The translations under genes were made by a program, and so were the position numbers. 64,000 nt of DNA. It comes from Subdoligranulum variabile. Lineage in GTDB: Bacteria; Bacillota; Clostridia; Oscillospirales; Ruminococcaceae. The stretch is from the NCBI GenBank assembly GCA_004554775.1, contig SFKI01000008.1, positions 1 to 64,000 of the forward strand, given 5' to 3'. Below the pieces are notes generated by a model. It ran no database searches. It was not told the origin of the DNA and saw only the letters and a list, made by a program, of their open reading frames with translations. Positions 1 to 9,011 of this stretch are shown piece by piece (the stretch's first letter is position 1; each line of letters begins with the position of its first letter).

Positions 1-110
1 CCTTTTTATATAGATGTTATATTGTAAAGGTCTCGCTTAATAAATTGATCAATGTGGAGCTTTGTATAATGGCATATACCGTGAGTAGGAATAACACATG
101 GACTGCGCAC

Positions 111-920
111 TTATAAAATGTCGACGGTGTAAGATTTAGTATTGAGATGCGTCTCTATAATGTCAATGCCCTTTGGCTCACAGATTTCGCATAGAGTTTG
201 ATAAATCCAATCGGAATCAATATAAGGTGTCCGCCATTCAGCGCCTAAGTAAATTTTCCTTATAGGGGGCATTTTAAATGGAAGATATTTAGAATTTCGG
301 TCCTTTTGGGGACAGCCTTTCACGATGCGCCATTCGCACTCGTATTTCCAGTCAGGGCTTTTTGTAAAAAGTCCCTTAGAAAGCTGATTCTGATCTTCAG
401 TAGGTATGGCGCGGCCTTTATATGATTTTGTTATTACGCTTTCGGGTACTTCGGGACGTGAATCGCGATACATTACGGGTGCAAAGATACAGCCTTTTTC
501 CGGTGCTGAAAAATTTGAAAAGTCATACTCAATGCATACGCCGCGGTATGACGCTCCATAATGTGCCCACATCAATAGGCTGTCATTATGCTCTGTTAGG
601 CATCCAATTCTCCAAATTTCATCCGTTGTCTCATGCATCCAATCGGGCGTTCTGGAATTCGCCCAATCAGGGACAGTAAACTGCCCATCAAAGGGATCAT
701 TAAAGGTAGAGGGAGCACACAGTGACAGTTTGTTTGTTTTTAACTGGTCTCGAAATCTGTCGAGAGACTTTAAAGATACAAAAGGATTTTGATACTTATA
801 TAATCGATAATTTCGGCTTTTTAAATATTTGTTGGCAAACTCTGTATATTCGTTGTCAGAAATATCGTCATCGAACCACTGAAAGGTGGCATCCTCAAGT
901 CGCTTGCGGGGATCTGCCAT
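111..920 (-). CDS. DUF2971 domain protein
   Basis: A 269-residue soluble protein. The start chosen is the ATG preceded by AGGAG at 8 nt; an upstream in-frame start lacks this spacing. It carries the signature of the DUF2971 family: an early LYKYQ segment, LCAPSTFNDPFD near residue 70, and WAHYGASYRGVCIEYD near residue 120. The family function is unknown; members are often found in bacterial defence islands and accessory regions. AT-richer than most of the window. It diverges from the Fic gene, with about 160 bp between the two starts, so both could share a control region. Function is not inferable from sequence alone. Confidence 0.85.
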   Translation of the reverse strand: MADPRKRLEDATFQWFDDDISDNEYTEFANKYLKSRNYRLYKYQNPFVSLKSLDRFRDQLKTNKLSLCAPSTFNDPFDGQFTVPDWANSRTPDWMHETTDEIWRIGCLTEHNDSLLMWAHYGASYRGVCIEYDFSNFSAPEKGCIFAPVMYRDSRPEVPESVITKSYKGRAIPTEDQNQLSKGLFTKSPDWKYECEWRIVKGCPQKDRNSKYLPFKMPPIRKIYLGAEWRTPYIDSDWIYQTLCEICEPKGIDIIETHLNTKSYTVDIL

Positions 921-1080
921 TCTTCTCACTCCTATTCAGATATTTTTATCAGTGTATCACATTTTTTGTCCCATGGAAATATTTAAATATAAACCCTCGA
1001 CTAATTTTTAAATTTTTGGTATTCTATAGAAGAACAAGAAACAAGCACATAAACTACTATTCATGCGATTGGAGAATCAA

Positions 1081-2073
1081 ATGGCCGACTATCAACCCCC
1101 ATTTCAAATAACAGATACTATCATCAATAATGTTGCCGAGATTTCGGAGTTAATGGGCCGTTTGTCTGTAACCTCGGGGCTTTCCGCAAACCCGACACTG
1201 CGCAGGGAAAACCGAATCCGTACCATTCATGGTTCACTGGCCATTGAGCAGAATACGCTGTCACTGGAACAGGTAACGGCGGTACTTAACGGAAAAACCA
1301 TCATTGCCCCGCCGAAAGATATTGCCGAGGTCAAGAATGCCTACGAGATTTACGAGCATCTGGATTCGCTGAACCCTTACTCCGCCGAAGATCTACTGGC
1401 GGCGCACGGCGTTATGATGCGCGGGCTGGTCGAAGAAGCAGGCATGTTCCGCACGCGGCCTGTCGGGGTGGTGGACCAAAAGGGCAACATTCTGCATTTT
1501 GGTACGCTGCCGGACTATGTGCCCGACTCCGTGATGAAGTTACTGGATTGGGCAGAACACAGCACCGTGCACATGCTGATCCGCAGTTGTGTGTTCCACT
1601 ATGAGTTTGAGCTTATCCACCCCTTTGCCGATGGCAATGGCCGCATGGGGCGGCTGTGGCATACGCTGATGCTCTCCAAGTGGAACCCGGTATTAGCGTG
1701 GCTGCCGGTGGAATCCATCATCCACGACCGCCAGCAGGAATACTACGATGCCATCAACGCGTGCAACTATGCAGGCGAATCCACAGTGTTTGTCGAGTTT
1801 ATGCTGGCATCCATCAAAGCATCGCTCATGGATGCGTTTGCTGTGAGCGATGGAATGAGCGATGCCCCCGCCAAGCCTGATAAAGAGGCCGGCCGTTGGA
1901 ACCTGATAAAAGCCTATCTGAACGACCACCCATTTATTATGAACGCTGACGTCCGCGCCTTGTGCGATGTTTCGGCTGCTACGGCCAACCGCATTCTGGC
2001 GGGCTTCGTCCATGACGGAAAACTGGAAAAATGCCGCAAAAACAGCTGGTGGGTGTACAAGCTGAAAGGCTGA
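1081..2073 (+). CDS. Fic family protein (putative AMP transferase) with C-terminal winged helix
   Basis: A 330-residue Fic/DOC protein. The catalytic motif HPFADGNGRMGR lies at residues 180-191, matching HxFx(D/E)GNGRxxR, so it probably transfers AMP or another nucleotide from NTP to a protein hydroxyl. An N-terminal SLAIEQN (residues 52-58) corresponds to the autoinhibitory [S/T]xxxE[G/N] helix, with Glu56 kept but Q in place of the usual G, followed by N. The last 60 residues look like a winged helix (ADVRALCDVSAATANRIL), suggesting DNA binding or autoregulation. The start at 1081 follows TTGGAG at 6 nt; an ATG 18 nt upstream has no ribosome site. Target unknown. Confidence 0.92.
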   Translation: MADYQPPFQITDTIINNVAEISELMGRLSVTSGLSANPTLRRENRIRTIHGSLAIEQNTLSLEQVTAVLNGKTIIAPPKDIAEVKNAYEIYEHLDSLNPYSAEDLLAAHGVMMRGLVEEAGMFRTRPVGVVDQKGNILHFGTLPDYVPDSVMKLLDWAEHSTVHMLIRSCVFHYEFELIHPFADGNGRMGRLWHTLMLSKWNPVLAWLPVESIIHDRQQEYYDAINACNYAGESTVFVEFMLASIKASLMDAFAVSDGMSDAPAKPDKEAGRWNLIKAYLNDHPFIMNADVRALCDVSAATANRILAGFVHDGKLEKCRKNSWWVYKLKG

Positions 2074-2159
2074 TTGAGCGGACAACCTTTTTGTAACGTA
2101 GAGACAACAGAGCGATACTTCGAAAGAGGTATCGCTCTTTTTGTATTTCTCAATTTTGC

Positions 2160-2312
2160 CGGAATTGCGCTGGTGGATTCGAACAGCCCGGGCCCCGCGG
2201 TTACGTCCCGCGGGGCAAAAATGCCCCAGTGGGGCATTTTTAGGGCGCGGCTTGCGAATCCACCAGCTCCCACCAAAAAAAGATCCGCAACTTAGGTTGC
2301 GGGTCTTTTTTT
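2160..2312 (+). terminator. Nested hairpin block ending in a Rho-independent terminator
   Basis: The 373-bp gap between the Fic gene and the MBOAT gene is full of dyads. An outer 12-bp inverted repeat (CTGGTGGATTCG at 2169-2180, complement at 2257-2268) encloses a GC hairpin (2191-2215) and the perfect palindrome AAAATGCCCCAGTGGGGCAT (2219-2238, flanked by T). Next to it, AGATCCGCAAC / GTTGCGGGTCT (2281-2306) is followed by seven T, a clear terminator for the plus strand. No protein-coding gene is visible here. Confidence 0.75.
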
Positions 2313-2342
2313 GTGCTGTCCGTAGGGAGAACTCCTTTCAAA

Positions 2343-2372
2343 CAAAAAATGTGCAAGCCCAAAGGCTTGCAC
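2343..2372 (-). terminator. Rho-independent terminator of the MBOAT operon
   Basis: Perfect 9-bp arms GTGCAAGCC / GGCTTGCAC with a 4-nt loop, followed on the minus strand by a run of six T (2344-2349). It lies about 75 bp downstream of the MBOAT stop codon. Confidence 0.8.
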
Positions 2373-2446
2373 AATTACTTTCGTAAACGGTCGCGTCCAT
2401 ATAGGTATCATAGCGGAAATTGTGGGATCTTGCATGGGGCCTGCCC

Positions 2447-3826
2447 TTAATAAACCGCGTACAAAAATCCCCCGCCGCCCAGGAAGTAGGCCATGAAGAG
2501 GAACAAAAACAGCGAACCCTCGTAGACGGCCCAGCGTAGGGGGCGCGGGGCGGCGGCAAGGCGGGCGCGGAGATGGATGCCGCACTCGTGGGCGAGGTCG
2601 ACGGCGATGACCAGTGCAAGCCCGAAAAACAGCAACAGCTGTTCCTGGCGGCTGGTAAGGCCCAGCTCCCAGTAGTTGCTGAACGCCTTGTGCCCGGGGT
2701 TGTGCAGAATGCCGTTGAAATACGCTGCTGCGTTGGCCAGGCTGCTGGCGCGGAACAGCGAAAACGTGGCAACAACCAGCGTAAACGTGCCCGCTATGCC
2801 CACCAGCCGCGCGCGGCCGCGCGTGATGGCCTTGCGCCAGGGCAGGTGGTTTTCCAGCGCCTGCAAGACGCCGTGCGCAAGGCCCCACAGCAGGTAGGTC
2901 AGCCCTGCACCGTGCCACAGACCGCTGATAAGGAACGTAGCAACGATGTTTCCATCGCGCCTGGCCGGGCTGCAACGGCTGCCGCCCAGCGGGATGTAAA
3001 CGTAATCCTTCAGCCAGCGGGACAGGCTGATGTGCCAACGGTCCCACAGTTCGCGGATGGTGGCGGCCAGAAACGGCTGGCGGAAGTTCTCCGGCAGGGC
3101 CAGGCCGAGCATCTCCCCTGCCCCGAGCACGATGTCGGTGTAGCCGGAGAAATCGGCGTAAAGCTGGAACGCATACAGCACCATGCAAAGCAGCAGTTGG
3201 CTGCGGTCGTAGGCTGCGGGGTTGGCAAATGCGGCGTTCACGGCCAGCGCGGCGCGGTCGGCGACGGCCAGCTTTTTAAAATAGCCCCAAAAACACCGCT
3301 GTGCGCCGCGCTGCCATTGGGCGGGCTGCGGGGCGTCCAGCTGGGGCATCAGCTCGCCGTAGCGGTTGAACGGCCCCTGCGTGAGCGAGAGGAAAAACGA
3401 CGCAAAGCACAGTAGTCGGGCAAACCGGGGCTCCGGCTCCACTGTGCCGCGGCGGACGTCGACCAAGTAGCTGACCAGCTGCAAGCTGAAATACCCCATG
3501 CCCAGCACCTGCAAAACGGATACGTCCCAGATGCGCAGCCCCAGGGCCAGCGCAGCGGGGCGCAGCTTGAGCAGTGTCAGCGGGACCAAAGCCGCCGCCA
3601 GGCCAGCGTAAAACCAGCCGGGACCGGCGCGCAGACGCAGTGCAGCCTGCCAGACGAGCAGCGTCATCAGGCAGAGCAGCAGGCAGCCCTGCCAGTCCAG
3701 CGAGAGATAAAACACAAGGCTGGCCGCGAGCATCAGCTGCCAGCGGTGGGATGGCGGCGTGAAGTGCCAGAGGCCCGACAAGATTGCGATAAATACGATA
3801 AAACCGAGGGTGCCGACGGTTAGCAT
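2447..3826 (-). CDS. MBOAT-family membrane O-acyltransferase (AlgI/DltB-like)
   Basis: A 459-residue polytopic membrane protein with about ten hydrophobic helices. It contains the MBOAT signature, with the presumed catalytic His in SGLWHGAG near residue 302 and the conserved RELWDRWHISLSRWLKDYVYIPLGG block before it. AlgI/DltB proteins move an acyl group across the membrane to a secreted polymer. The ATG at 3826 was chosen because AAAGGAGG lies 7 nt upstream; the reading frame is open further upstream without a ribosome site. It is the last gene of an operon with an SGNH protein and an FkbH-like protein, the usual partner types for surface-polymer O-acylation. Polymer and acyl donor are unknown. 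Confidence 0.92.
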   Translation of the reverse strand: MLTVGTLGFIVFIAILSGLWHFTPPSHRWQLMLAASLVFYLSLDWQGCLLLCLMTLLVWQAALRLRAGPGWFYAGLAAALVPLTLLKLRPAALALGLRIWDVSVLQVLGMGYFSLQLVSYLVDVRRGTVEPEPRFARLLCFASFFLSLTQGPFNRYGELMPQLDAPQPAQWQRGAQRCFWGYFKKLAVADRAALAVNAAFANPAAYDRSQLLLCMVLYAFQLYADFSGYTDIVLGAGEMLGLALPENFRQPFLAATIRELWDRWHISLSRWLKDYVYIPLGGSRCSPARRDGNIVATFLISGLWHGAGLTYLLWGLAHGVLQALENHLPWRKAITRGRARLVGIAGTFTLVVATFSLFRASSLANAAAYFNGILHNPGHKAFSNYWELGLTSRQEQLLLFFGLALVIAVDLAHECGIHLRARLAAAPRPLRWAVYEGSLFLFLFMAYFLGGGGFLYAVY

Positions 3827-3919
3827 TGCGGACCTCCTTTGTGGTTGATTTTTGTGCTTTTGCTTGGCGGATGTCCACACCCTGCGGGGCATCCTTTTAC
3901 AATGGGCCACCCATAAAAA

Positions 3920-5011
3920 TCACAAATGCGCCATCACAATGGACTGATCCGGGGCAAAGGCCAGCTTTTCCGCAACGCTGTCAAAAAACAGCGCTGCCAC
4001 ATCTTCCCCGGCGCTATCGCGCGCGATCGTGTCGCATAAAACGGCGGTAAACTTCCCCGCGCCCTGGCCGTTGAGGTGGTGGGCATCGGAGAAATCCTCG
4101 ACCAGCAAATTCAACGTGTCGATGTCTTTATACAGCGAAAAATCCCAGTATACCGTGTTATTTTCCGCCGCAAAATCCCGCAGCGCGTCCACATACGCTT
4201 GATAGTTGGCCGTGTTGTACAAATACGCGCTGGGCAGCGGCGCAGTGAAAAGCACAAGCCGGATGCCATTCTGCTGGCAAAAATCCACGGTCTTGCGCAG
4301 ATATTCCCACCCGAAATCCGACAGCGGCGCATCGGGGTCGACATCCAGCAGTGTGTGGAATGCGTTTTGCGGCGTGCCGCTGGTGTAGACGAACCCACGC
4401 CCACGGTAGCTTTCGCCTTCGTCGGCGTAGGTCAGGTAGGCGGTATTTCCCGGGGCGTAGCCGTCGGTCAGCTTGGCGCGCCAGAGCGCAGGCAGCGTAC
4501 CGGGGCTGGCTACGCCGTGGCGGGCGGGCAGCAGCAGGTCAGCAAACGCCGCCAGGCCGCCCATCTCGGCCTGATAGGCGTAGCGGTTGGGCGAAGTCCA
4601 CCGCATGTGGTCGGTCAGCAGGTAGCAGGCCAGCGGCACATCTTTGGACGCGCTCTGGTTGTACCCGGTGTAAAACATCTCTAAATAGACGGTGTGCAGT
4701 GTATTTTGGGCCGCAGCTTCGCGCAGCATGTAGTAGCTGCCGTCCGGCAATTGCTGCGACGAGCCCGCGTTGAAGCTGTAGGTGCCCAGCGCGGCATCCA
4801 CCTGCGCGGGGTCAACGCTGCGGTAACAGTGCGACGACCCCAAAAACAGCGTATCGACCTTGCCTGCGTCGGCGTACAGCTCTTGCAGCATCGCGCGGGA
4901 GTAGGAGTGTACGTCGTCCACCAGCAAAAAGTTGGCGGCGGCCAGCACGGCCAGCGTCAGCGCGGCAAACAGCACCACCGCCGCAAGTTTGCGGAAAAAC
5001 GTTGCTTTCAT
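3920..5011 (-). CDS. SGNH/GDSL-type membrane-anchored acyl esterase/transferase (AlgJ/DltD-like)
   Basis: A 363-residue protein with one N-terminal transmembrane anchor (residues 7-29) and an extracytoplasmic SGNH-like domain. GSSHCYRS (about residues 58-65) fits the block I nucleophile Ser, and DAHHLNGQG (about 307-315) fits the terminal Asp-x-x-His catalytic pair. Such proteins accompany MBOAT acyltransferases (AlgJ with AlgI, DltD with DltB) and finish acyl transfer outside the membrane. The gene starts 6 nt after the FkbH-like stop, so translation is probably coupled; its own ribosome site is weak (GAGCG). Confidence 0.82.
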   Translation of the reverse strand: MKATFFRKLAAVVLFAALTLAVLAAANFLLVDDVHSYSRAMLQELYADAGKVDTLFLGSSHCYRSVDPAQVDAALGTYSFNAGSSQQLPDGSYYMLREAAAQNTLHTVYLEMFYTGYNQSASKDVPLACYLLTDHMRWTSPNRYAYQAEMGGLAAFADLLLPARHGVASPGTLPALWRAKLTDGYAPGNTAYLTYADEGESYRGRGFVYTSGTPQNAFHTLLDVDPDAPLSDFGWEYLRKTVDFCQQNGIRLVLFTAPLPSAYLYNTANYQAYVDALRDFAAENNTVYWDFSLYKDIDTLNLLVEDFSDAHHLNGQGAGKFTAVLCDTIARDSAGEDVAALFFDSVAEKLAFAPDQSIVMAHL

Positions 5012-5017
5012 AACGTG

Positions 5018-6796
5018 TTATCGCTCAATTTTCATGTGAGGGTGTTTCGGTTGGTAGGCAGCCACGTCCAACTGCCAGGTGGTGGCACCGTCGGCGGCTT
5101 CCTCGACCTTTTCAAAGCCGAAACTCGCGTAAAACTCACGCACCATCGCATTTTTGACGGTGGGGTAATAATACCCGCGGATGGTTTTGACCCCGCGCGC
5201 GGCGGCATCGGCAATCATCGTGTTCATCATGGCGTCCTCCATGCCGCGCTTGAGCACGCGGCAGCTCATCAGCCACAGGCGCAGGTGCAGGGTGTCCCCT
5301 GCCTGCTCGCCCGCCGTGACGGTGACAATGCCGTTATCGCCGAACTTGTCCACCAGTTTGCCGCAGCGGCAGAGCCAGGCCGGGTTCTCGGCCATGGCAC
5401 GGATATCATCCTCGCTGCAACGCAGGGTGGTCAGATTGAACTGGTTGGATTTGTTGGTCAGCTGGGCAATGCGCTGGATGTAGAGCGGCTCAAAATCCTT
5501 GACGGTGGCCGCCATTTCCAGGCTGTCCAGATACTGTCCGTAGTCGCTGAACGACGCCTGCGCCTTGGCGCGCTCGGCGTTCTGGTGGTAAAGCTCGGTC
5601 TTTTTCAGATCCTCCTTCGAGAGGGCCGTGACCTCAAAATAACCGCCGTGGTCCAGCATCTTGATGTAGTTTTCGGCCCCGTCCAGCGCGGGCACAGCCA
5701 CGCCGGGCACCTGTGCCGCCACGATGGCTCGCTCGGCGGGGTTGTCGTCGGCAAAGACAAAGCTGTCCGCGCCGAGGTTCAGCTCGGCGGCGATGTCGGT
5801 CAGGTTGCGGTCTTTCGGCTCCCAGTTGGCCTTGATGGCGACAAAATCGTCGGGCCGCAGCACGCCGTCGGGATGGTTCAGCCCCGCCAGCGCGTTGGCT
5901 TCATCGTTCTTGGAGTCGACCGCTAGGATCACGCCGATGGATTTCAGCGCCTTGCAATAGCTCTGGAACTCGGCGTAGACCTGGCCCTCGGGAACCTCGG
6001 GGCCGATGGCTAGCCCGTCGACGCCGTCGTCGCCCACAATGCCGCCCCAGAGCGTATTGTCCAGGTCAAGCACGAGCGCCTTTTTGTTGCGGCCGTACAA
6101 TGACTTGATAATGGCGGCCACGCTGGCGGCCAGCGACGGGATCGCGTCGAGACACATGGCATATTTGTACATGTGCCAGAAGAACGCATCACCCCAGGCA
6201 GTCAGGCCGTAATCGGCGGAAAGATAGTCGATATCGTTGATGTAAAAGTGCTCATGCGCGGCGGCGTAGGCGTAGAATTTCTGGTTGAGTCGGCTGATGA
6301 AGTTGGAGCGGCCGTGCGGGTCCCAGATATCGCGATTGCCCATCAGGCGGAAGTTGGGCCGGTCAAAGTTGTTTTGGATGACCGGGCAGCCGAACTTGGC
6401 TTCCAGCGCCTGCCACATCGTCTCAAAGTGGGCATACTGATCGTCGAGCATCGCGTCGATGTCGGTCTCACTGTCCGCCGTGGTGGGCAGCGCGGTCAGG
6501 TTGCGCCAGTTGGTGTGGACGTAGATGATATCGGGGTGAAATTCATCCAGTTCGGGCGTGCCGAACATGGCGTCCTGCCAATATTGGGCATACTCGCTCT
6601 GGTAGAACTCGGCCTCGATGCCGTATTGCAGCAGAAACAGCCCCAGCTGATCTGCCACTTCGTTGGTGGTGGACCCGCCGAGGATGGCGATTTTTTTGTG
6701 CAGCGGATGCGGGTTCTGGGCCAGCAGTTCCCGCCGCAGCCGCCGCTTTTTGCGCAGCAGCGTTTCAGTATCGAGGGGGTAATGGAAACAATCCAT
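5018..6796 (-). CDS. HAD-IIIC family protein, FkbH-like, with C-terminal GNAT-like domain
   Basis: A 592-residue soluble protein. The N-terminal region (about 40-200) resembles the FkbH/SGNH-like lobe (AILGGSTTNE). The HAD motif LVLDLDNTLWGGIVGDDG is near 235-252, and FADDNPAERA supplies the later HAD motif. The C-terminal 160 residues resemble a GNAT acyltransferase fold. FkbH-type enzymes load glyceryl or similar acyl groups onto acyl carrier proteins. As first gene of the operon it may prepare the acyl group moved by the MBOAT/SGNH pair, but no carrier protein gene is visible nearby. AAAGGAG lies 7 nt before the ATG. Confidence 0.88.
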   Translation of the reverse strand: MDCFHYPLDTETLLRKKRRLRRELLAQNPHPLHKKIAILGGSTTNEVADQLGLFLLQYGIEAEFYQSEYAQYWQDAMFGTPELDEFHPDIIYVHTNWRNLTALPTTADSETDIDAMLDDQYAHFETMWQALEAKFGCPVIQNNFDRPNFRLMGNRDIWDPHGRSNFISRLNQKFYAYAAAHEHFYINDIDYLSADYGLTAWGDAFFWHMYKYAMCLDAIPSLAASVAAIIKSLYGRNKKALVLDLDNTLWGGIVGDDGVDGLAIGPEVPEGQVYAEFQSYCKALKSIGVILAVDSKNDEANALAGLNHPDGVLRPDDFVAIKANWEPKDRNLTDIAAELNLGADSFVFADDNPAERAIVAAQVPGVAVPALDGAENYIKMLDHGGYFEVTALSKEDLKKTELYHQNAERAKAQASFSDYGQYLDSLEMAATVKDFEPLYIQRIAQLTNKSNQFNLTTLRCSEDDIRAMAENPAWLCRCGKLVDKFGDNGIVTVTAGEQAGDTLHLRLWLMSCRVLKRGMEDAMMNTMIADAAARGVKTIRGYYYPTVKNAMVREFYASFGFEKVEEAADGATTWQLDVAAYQPKHPHMKIER

Positions 6797-6837
6797 GGGT
6801 GGCTCCTTTAAAAATGAATACTACGACCTGGAAAGGT

Positions 6838-7095
6838 TCAGCCCAACTCCGCCAGTGCGCCCTTCAATGCCTGGCTGATCTGGTCAGGGCAGCTGGTGGG
6901 TTTGCGGCCGCAGCGCAGACCTTCCATGCGGGCAATGGCGTCCTCGGCTTTCATGCCGGGCAGCAGGCTGGCGATGCCTTTCAGGTTGCCGTCGCAGCCG
7001 CCCAGAACTTTGACGCTTTTGATGGTATGATCCGGGTTCAGCTCCACTTCGGTCTGCACCGAGCAGGTGCCCTTGTTTTTGTAGATGTATGCCAT
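6838..7095 (-). CDS. TIGR03905-type TSCPD domain protein
   Basis: An 85-residue protein matching the small TSCPD family: it has GGCDGNLKGI in the middle and LRCGRKPTSCPDQ near the C-terminus, with the three cysteines of that family. The same domain occurs at the C-terminus of some ribonucleotide reductases, where it may bind metal; the free-standing form has no known function. Length is typical. Start is supported by AGGAG 6-7 nt upstream. It lies between the PHP gene and the FkbH-like gene on the same strand. Confidence 0.88.
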   Translation of the reverse strand: MAYIYKNKGTCSVQTEVELNPDHTIKSVKVLGGCDGNLKGIASLLPGMKAEDAIARMEGLRCGRKPTSCPDQISQALKGALAELG

Positions 7096-7119
7096 GATGT
7101 TGCTCCTTTATAGTTCGTT

Positions 7120-7986
7120 TTAATTGTTGCGTTTAAACGTTGCCTTTCTCGCCTTAGCCAAGTCATTCAGCCGGGCGATCTCCTCGTCGCAGGTGGAAAA
7201 TGCGCCGACGGGGCGCGGGGTGACAGTGTGCAGGCCGTGGTAGTCGGTGCCGCCGGTGATGAGCAGCCCGTTCTCTTTGGCAAGGCGCAGCAGTTCGGCC
7301 TTGTCCTCGGGCGTGTTGCGCGGGTGGTCGATCTCGACGCCGTCCAGCCGCCCGGCCGCGATGAGTTCCCGCGCCAGCTCCATGCTGTGATACACGCTGG
7401 GATGCGCCAGCACCACCACGCCGCGGCACGCTTTGATGAGGTCGAGCACGGTGTCCACCGGCTCGTACCGGGGCGTGTGCAGAATGCGCCCGCGCACGGG
7501 CCGCAGCCCGAACAGCGAGCGGTAAACCTCGTTGTACAGCCCGTCGGCCAGGCCGTACTGCCACAGTACCCGCATGATGTGCGCCTTGTACAAAGTGCTG
7601 CTGTCCTTGGCAAGCTCCAGCGCCTCTTGCGTGGAATACTGCGGGCAGATCTCTTCCAGCTCCCGGCTGCTTTGCAGCATGGCGGTGCAGCGGCGCTCGG
7701 CCATCATGCGGGAGAAATCTTCCAGCGCAGGGCAGTCGTCGGGCCAGTAGCACAAAAGGTGTACGCGGTGCGCGCGCTCATAGTCGTAGGCGGTCAGCTC
7801 GGTGGCGGGGATCAGATGCACGCCGTCCTGCACGGGATGCGCGTAGGCGTAGCGCACGCTTTGGATGGAGTCGTGATCCGAGATAGCCAGATGCGACATT
7901 CCGGCGCACCGCGCCAGATATGGCAGTTTCGCCACCGGCGTGGAACCATCCGAGTAGGTTGTATGCGTATGCAGATCGCCCGGCAT
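7120..7986 (-). CDS. PHP-domain metal-dependent phosphoesterase
   Basis: A 288-residue PHP-domain protein. DLHTHTTYSDG (residues 4-14) and ISDHDS (about 35-40) provide the first metal ligands, ATELTAY and LAHPSVYH provide internal ones, and TGGTDYHG near the C-terminus supplies the last Asp/His pair. The family includes nucleoside 3',5'-bisphosphate and oligoribonucleotide phosphatases related to YciV/RnaAM. The substrate cannot be read from sequence. AAGGGGG lies about 10 nt before the ATG. The next gene on this strand starts only 24 bp downstream, so the two are probably cotranscribed. Confidence 0.9.
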   Translation of the reverse strand: MPGDLHTHTTYSDGSTPVAKLPYLARCAGMSHLAISDHDSIQSVRYAYAHPVQDGVHLIPATELTAYDYERAHRVHLLCYWPDDCPALEDFSRMMAERRCTAMLQSSRELEEICPQYSTQEALELAKDSSTLYKAHIMRVLWQYGLADGLYNEVYRSLFGLRPVRGRILHTPRYEPVDTVLDLIKACRGVVVLAHPSVYHSMELARELIAAGRLDGVEIDHPRNTPEDKAELLRLAKENGLLITGGTDYHGLHTVTPRPVGAFSTCDEEIARLNDLAKARKATFKRNN

Positions 7987-8076
7987 AATCGTGAACCCCC
8001 TTATCCTTTTGCGTAATATACTATTATACAGTATTTTTTGGCGTTTGGGAAGCCCCCCGGCACTTGGTTTGCGCCT

Positions 8077-8345
8077 GGCGGCCCTGCCTACCTTGCGGCA
8101 GGGCCTTTGGCTAGAGGGCTCTCCCGGGAGGCCTTCCTTTTTTGTGACCCAAAAAGGAAGCGAAAAAAGTCTCGCTGTTCCGAGGCAGCCGCTTGGCGGC
8201 GCACAACGAGCGCCGCCAAGCGCTCGCCTCTGGGAACCCCAAAGAGGAGGTCGTTCGACGGAAAAGCTAAAAAATGCAGGAGTGCTGCATTTTTCTTAAC
8301 GCTTTTCCGCCACCCGACAGTTTGACCCCTCCGGGGCCAAAATAG
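8077..8345. repeat. Dispersed intergenic repeat, long copy A
   Basis: A composite element. It begins with the hairpin GCCCTGCC-TACCTTGC-GGCAGGGC, continues through CTCTCCCGGGAGGCCTTCC and a GGAAGCGAAAAAAGTC block, then a GCGGCGCACAACGAGCGCCGCC dyad, and ends with AGTTTGACCCCTCCGGGGCC. The same blocks in the same order recur at 12320-12635, and shorter pieces recur at 10128, 14130, 56820 and 59478. No transposase is present. It probably acts as a REP/BIME-like element or a terminator. Confidence 0.7.
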
Positions 8346-9011
8346 TAGGTAGAGGGTTGGCTCCCCTCAAGGGGAACCGAAGCCATATGTAAACTGTAGG
8401 GGCGAGCATTGCTCGCTCGCAAGAATCCTGCGCTGCCGCAAAACTCCTCGGGCAAACAGTGTTCGCTCCTACATTCCCTTACCCATTGATCCCGTAGGGA
8501 GAGGTCAAGACCCCTCCCTACGAACCGACCATAAAGGGGCCAACAACCTTGCGGGGCGTCGGCGCTTGGCGGCCAAAACGATGGCCGCCAGCCAGCAAAG
8601 CTGGCCCGCTCGTGCGGTTCAATGCCCCACTGGGGCATTGATCGCTGCGCGACCCCGCAACGCCGCCCCCTACGAACTACCAAAAAACTGCAACAAGAAA
8701 TAGAAATTGTGAACAATTCCACTGTAGAATGTTGGCCCCGGGCAGGGGCCAGTCCGTCCGCGCTTGGATTCTTAAGGGAAACTGCGCGGAGCGCCGCTCG
8801 CGCAACGCGCGAGCCGTTTCCCTTAAGCCGGGCCTCCCGCGCTATCGGAAGTAGCGGAACCCTTTTCGGTTCCTTTTGTGCTTCCAAAAGGAACAACTAG
8901 CGGCAGGATGACGTTGATTCGAGGAGCCGGCCGCGAGGTGGCCGGTGACGGAAGCGTGATTCTTCCCACCGCCGCAAAGTGGCGGCAAGCGGCAGCCGTC
9001 CAACAAAAAAA
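8346..9011. repeat. Gene-free region made of further repeat blocks
   Basis: No convincing gene. 8350-8480 holds a second repeat family with GGGCGAGCATTGCTCG-like dyads that recurs at 60615-60745. 8540-8640 has several GC-rich dyads including ATGCCCCACTGGGGCAT, which echoes the palindrome at 2222-2238. 8750-8960 contains the inverted block AAGGGAAACTG.../ CGTTTCCCTTAAG and a CTTTTGTGCTTCCAAAAGG motif resembling 14190-14220. Open frames here are GC-driven and cross the repeats. Confidence 0.55.

Noticed and set aside
2160..2270. tRNA gene or relic
   Set aside because: It contains TTCGAA-like T-loop pieces, but the stems do not form a cloverleaf with 5- and 7-bp arms.
4694..5926. 410-codon plus-strand frame
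   Set aside because: Antisense shadow of the FkbH-like and SGNH genes; no ribosome site and no family.
8267..8896. 209-codon minus-strand frame in the repeat region
   Set aside because: Crosses two dispersed repeats, has no ribosome site and resembles no protein family.
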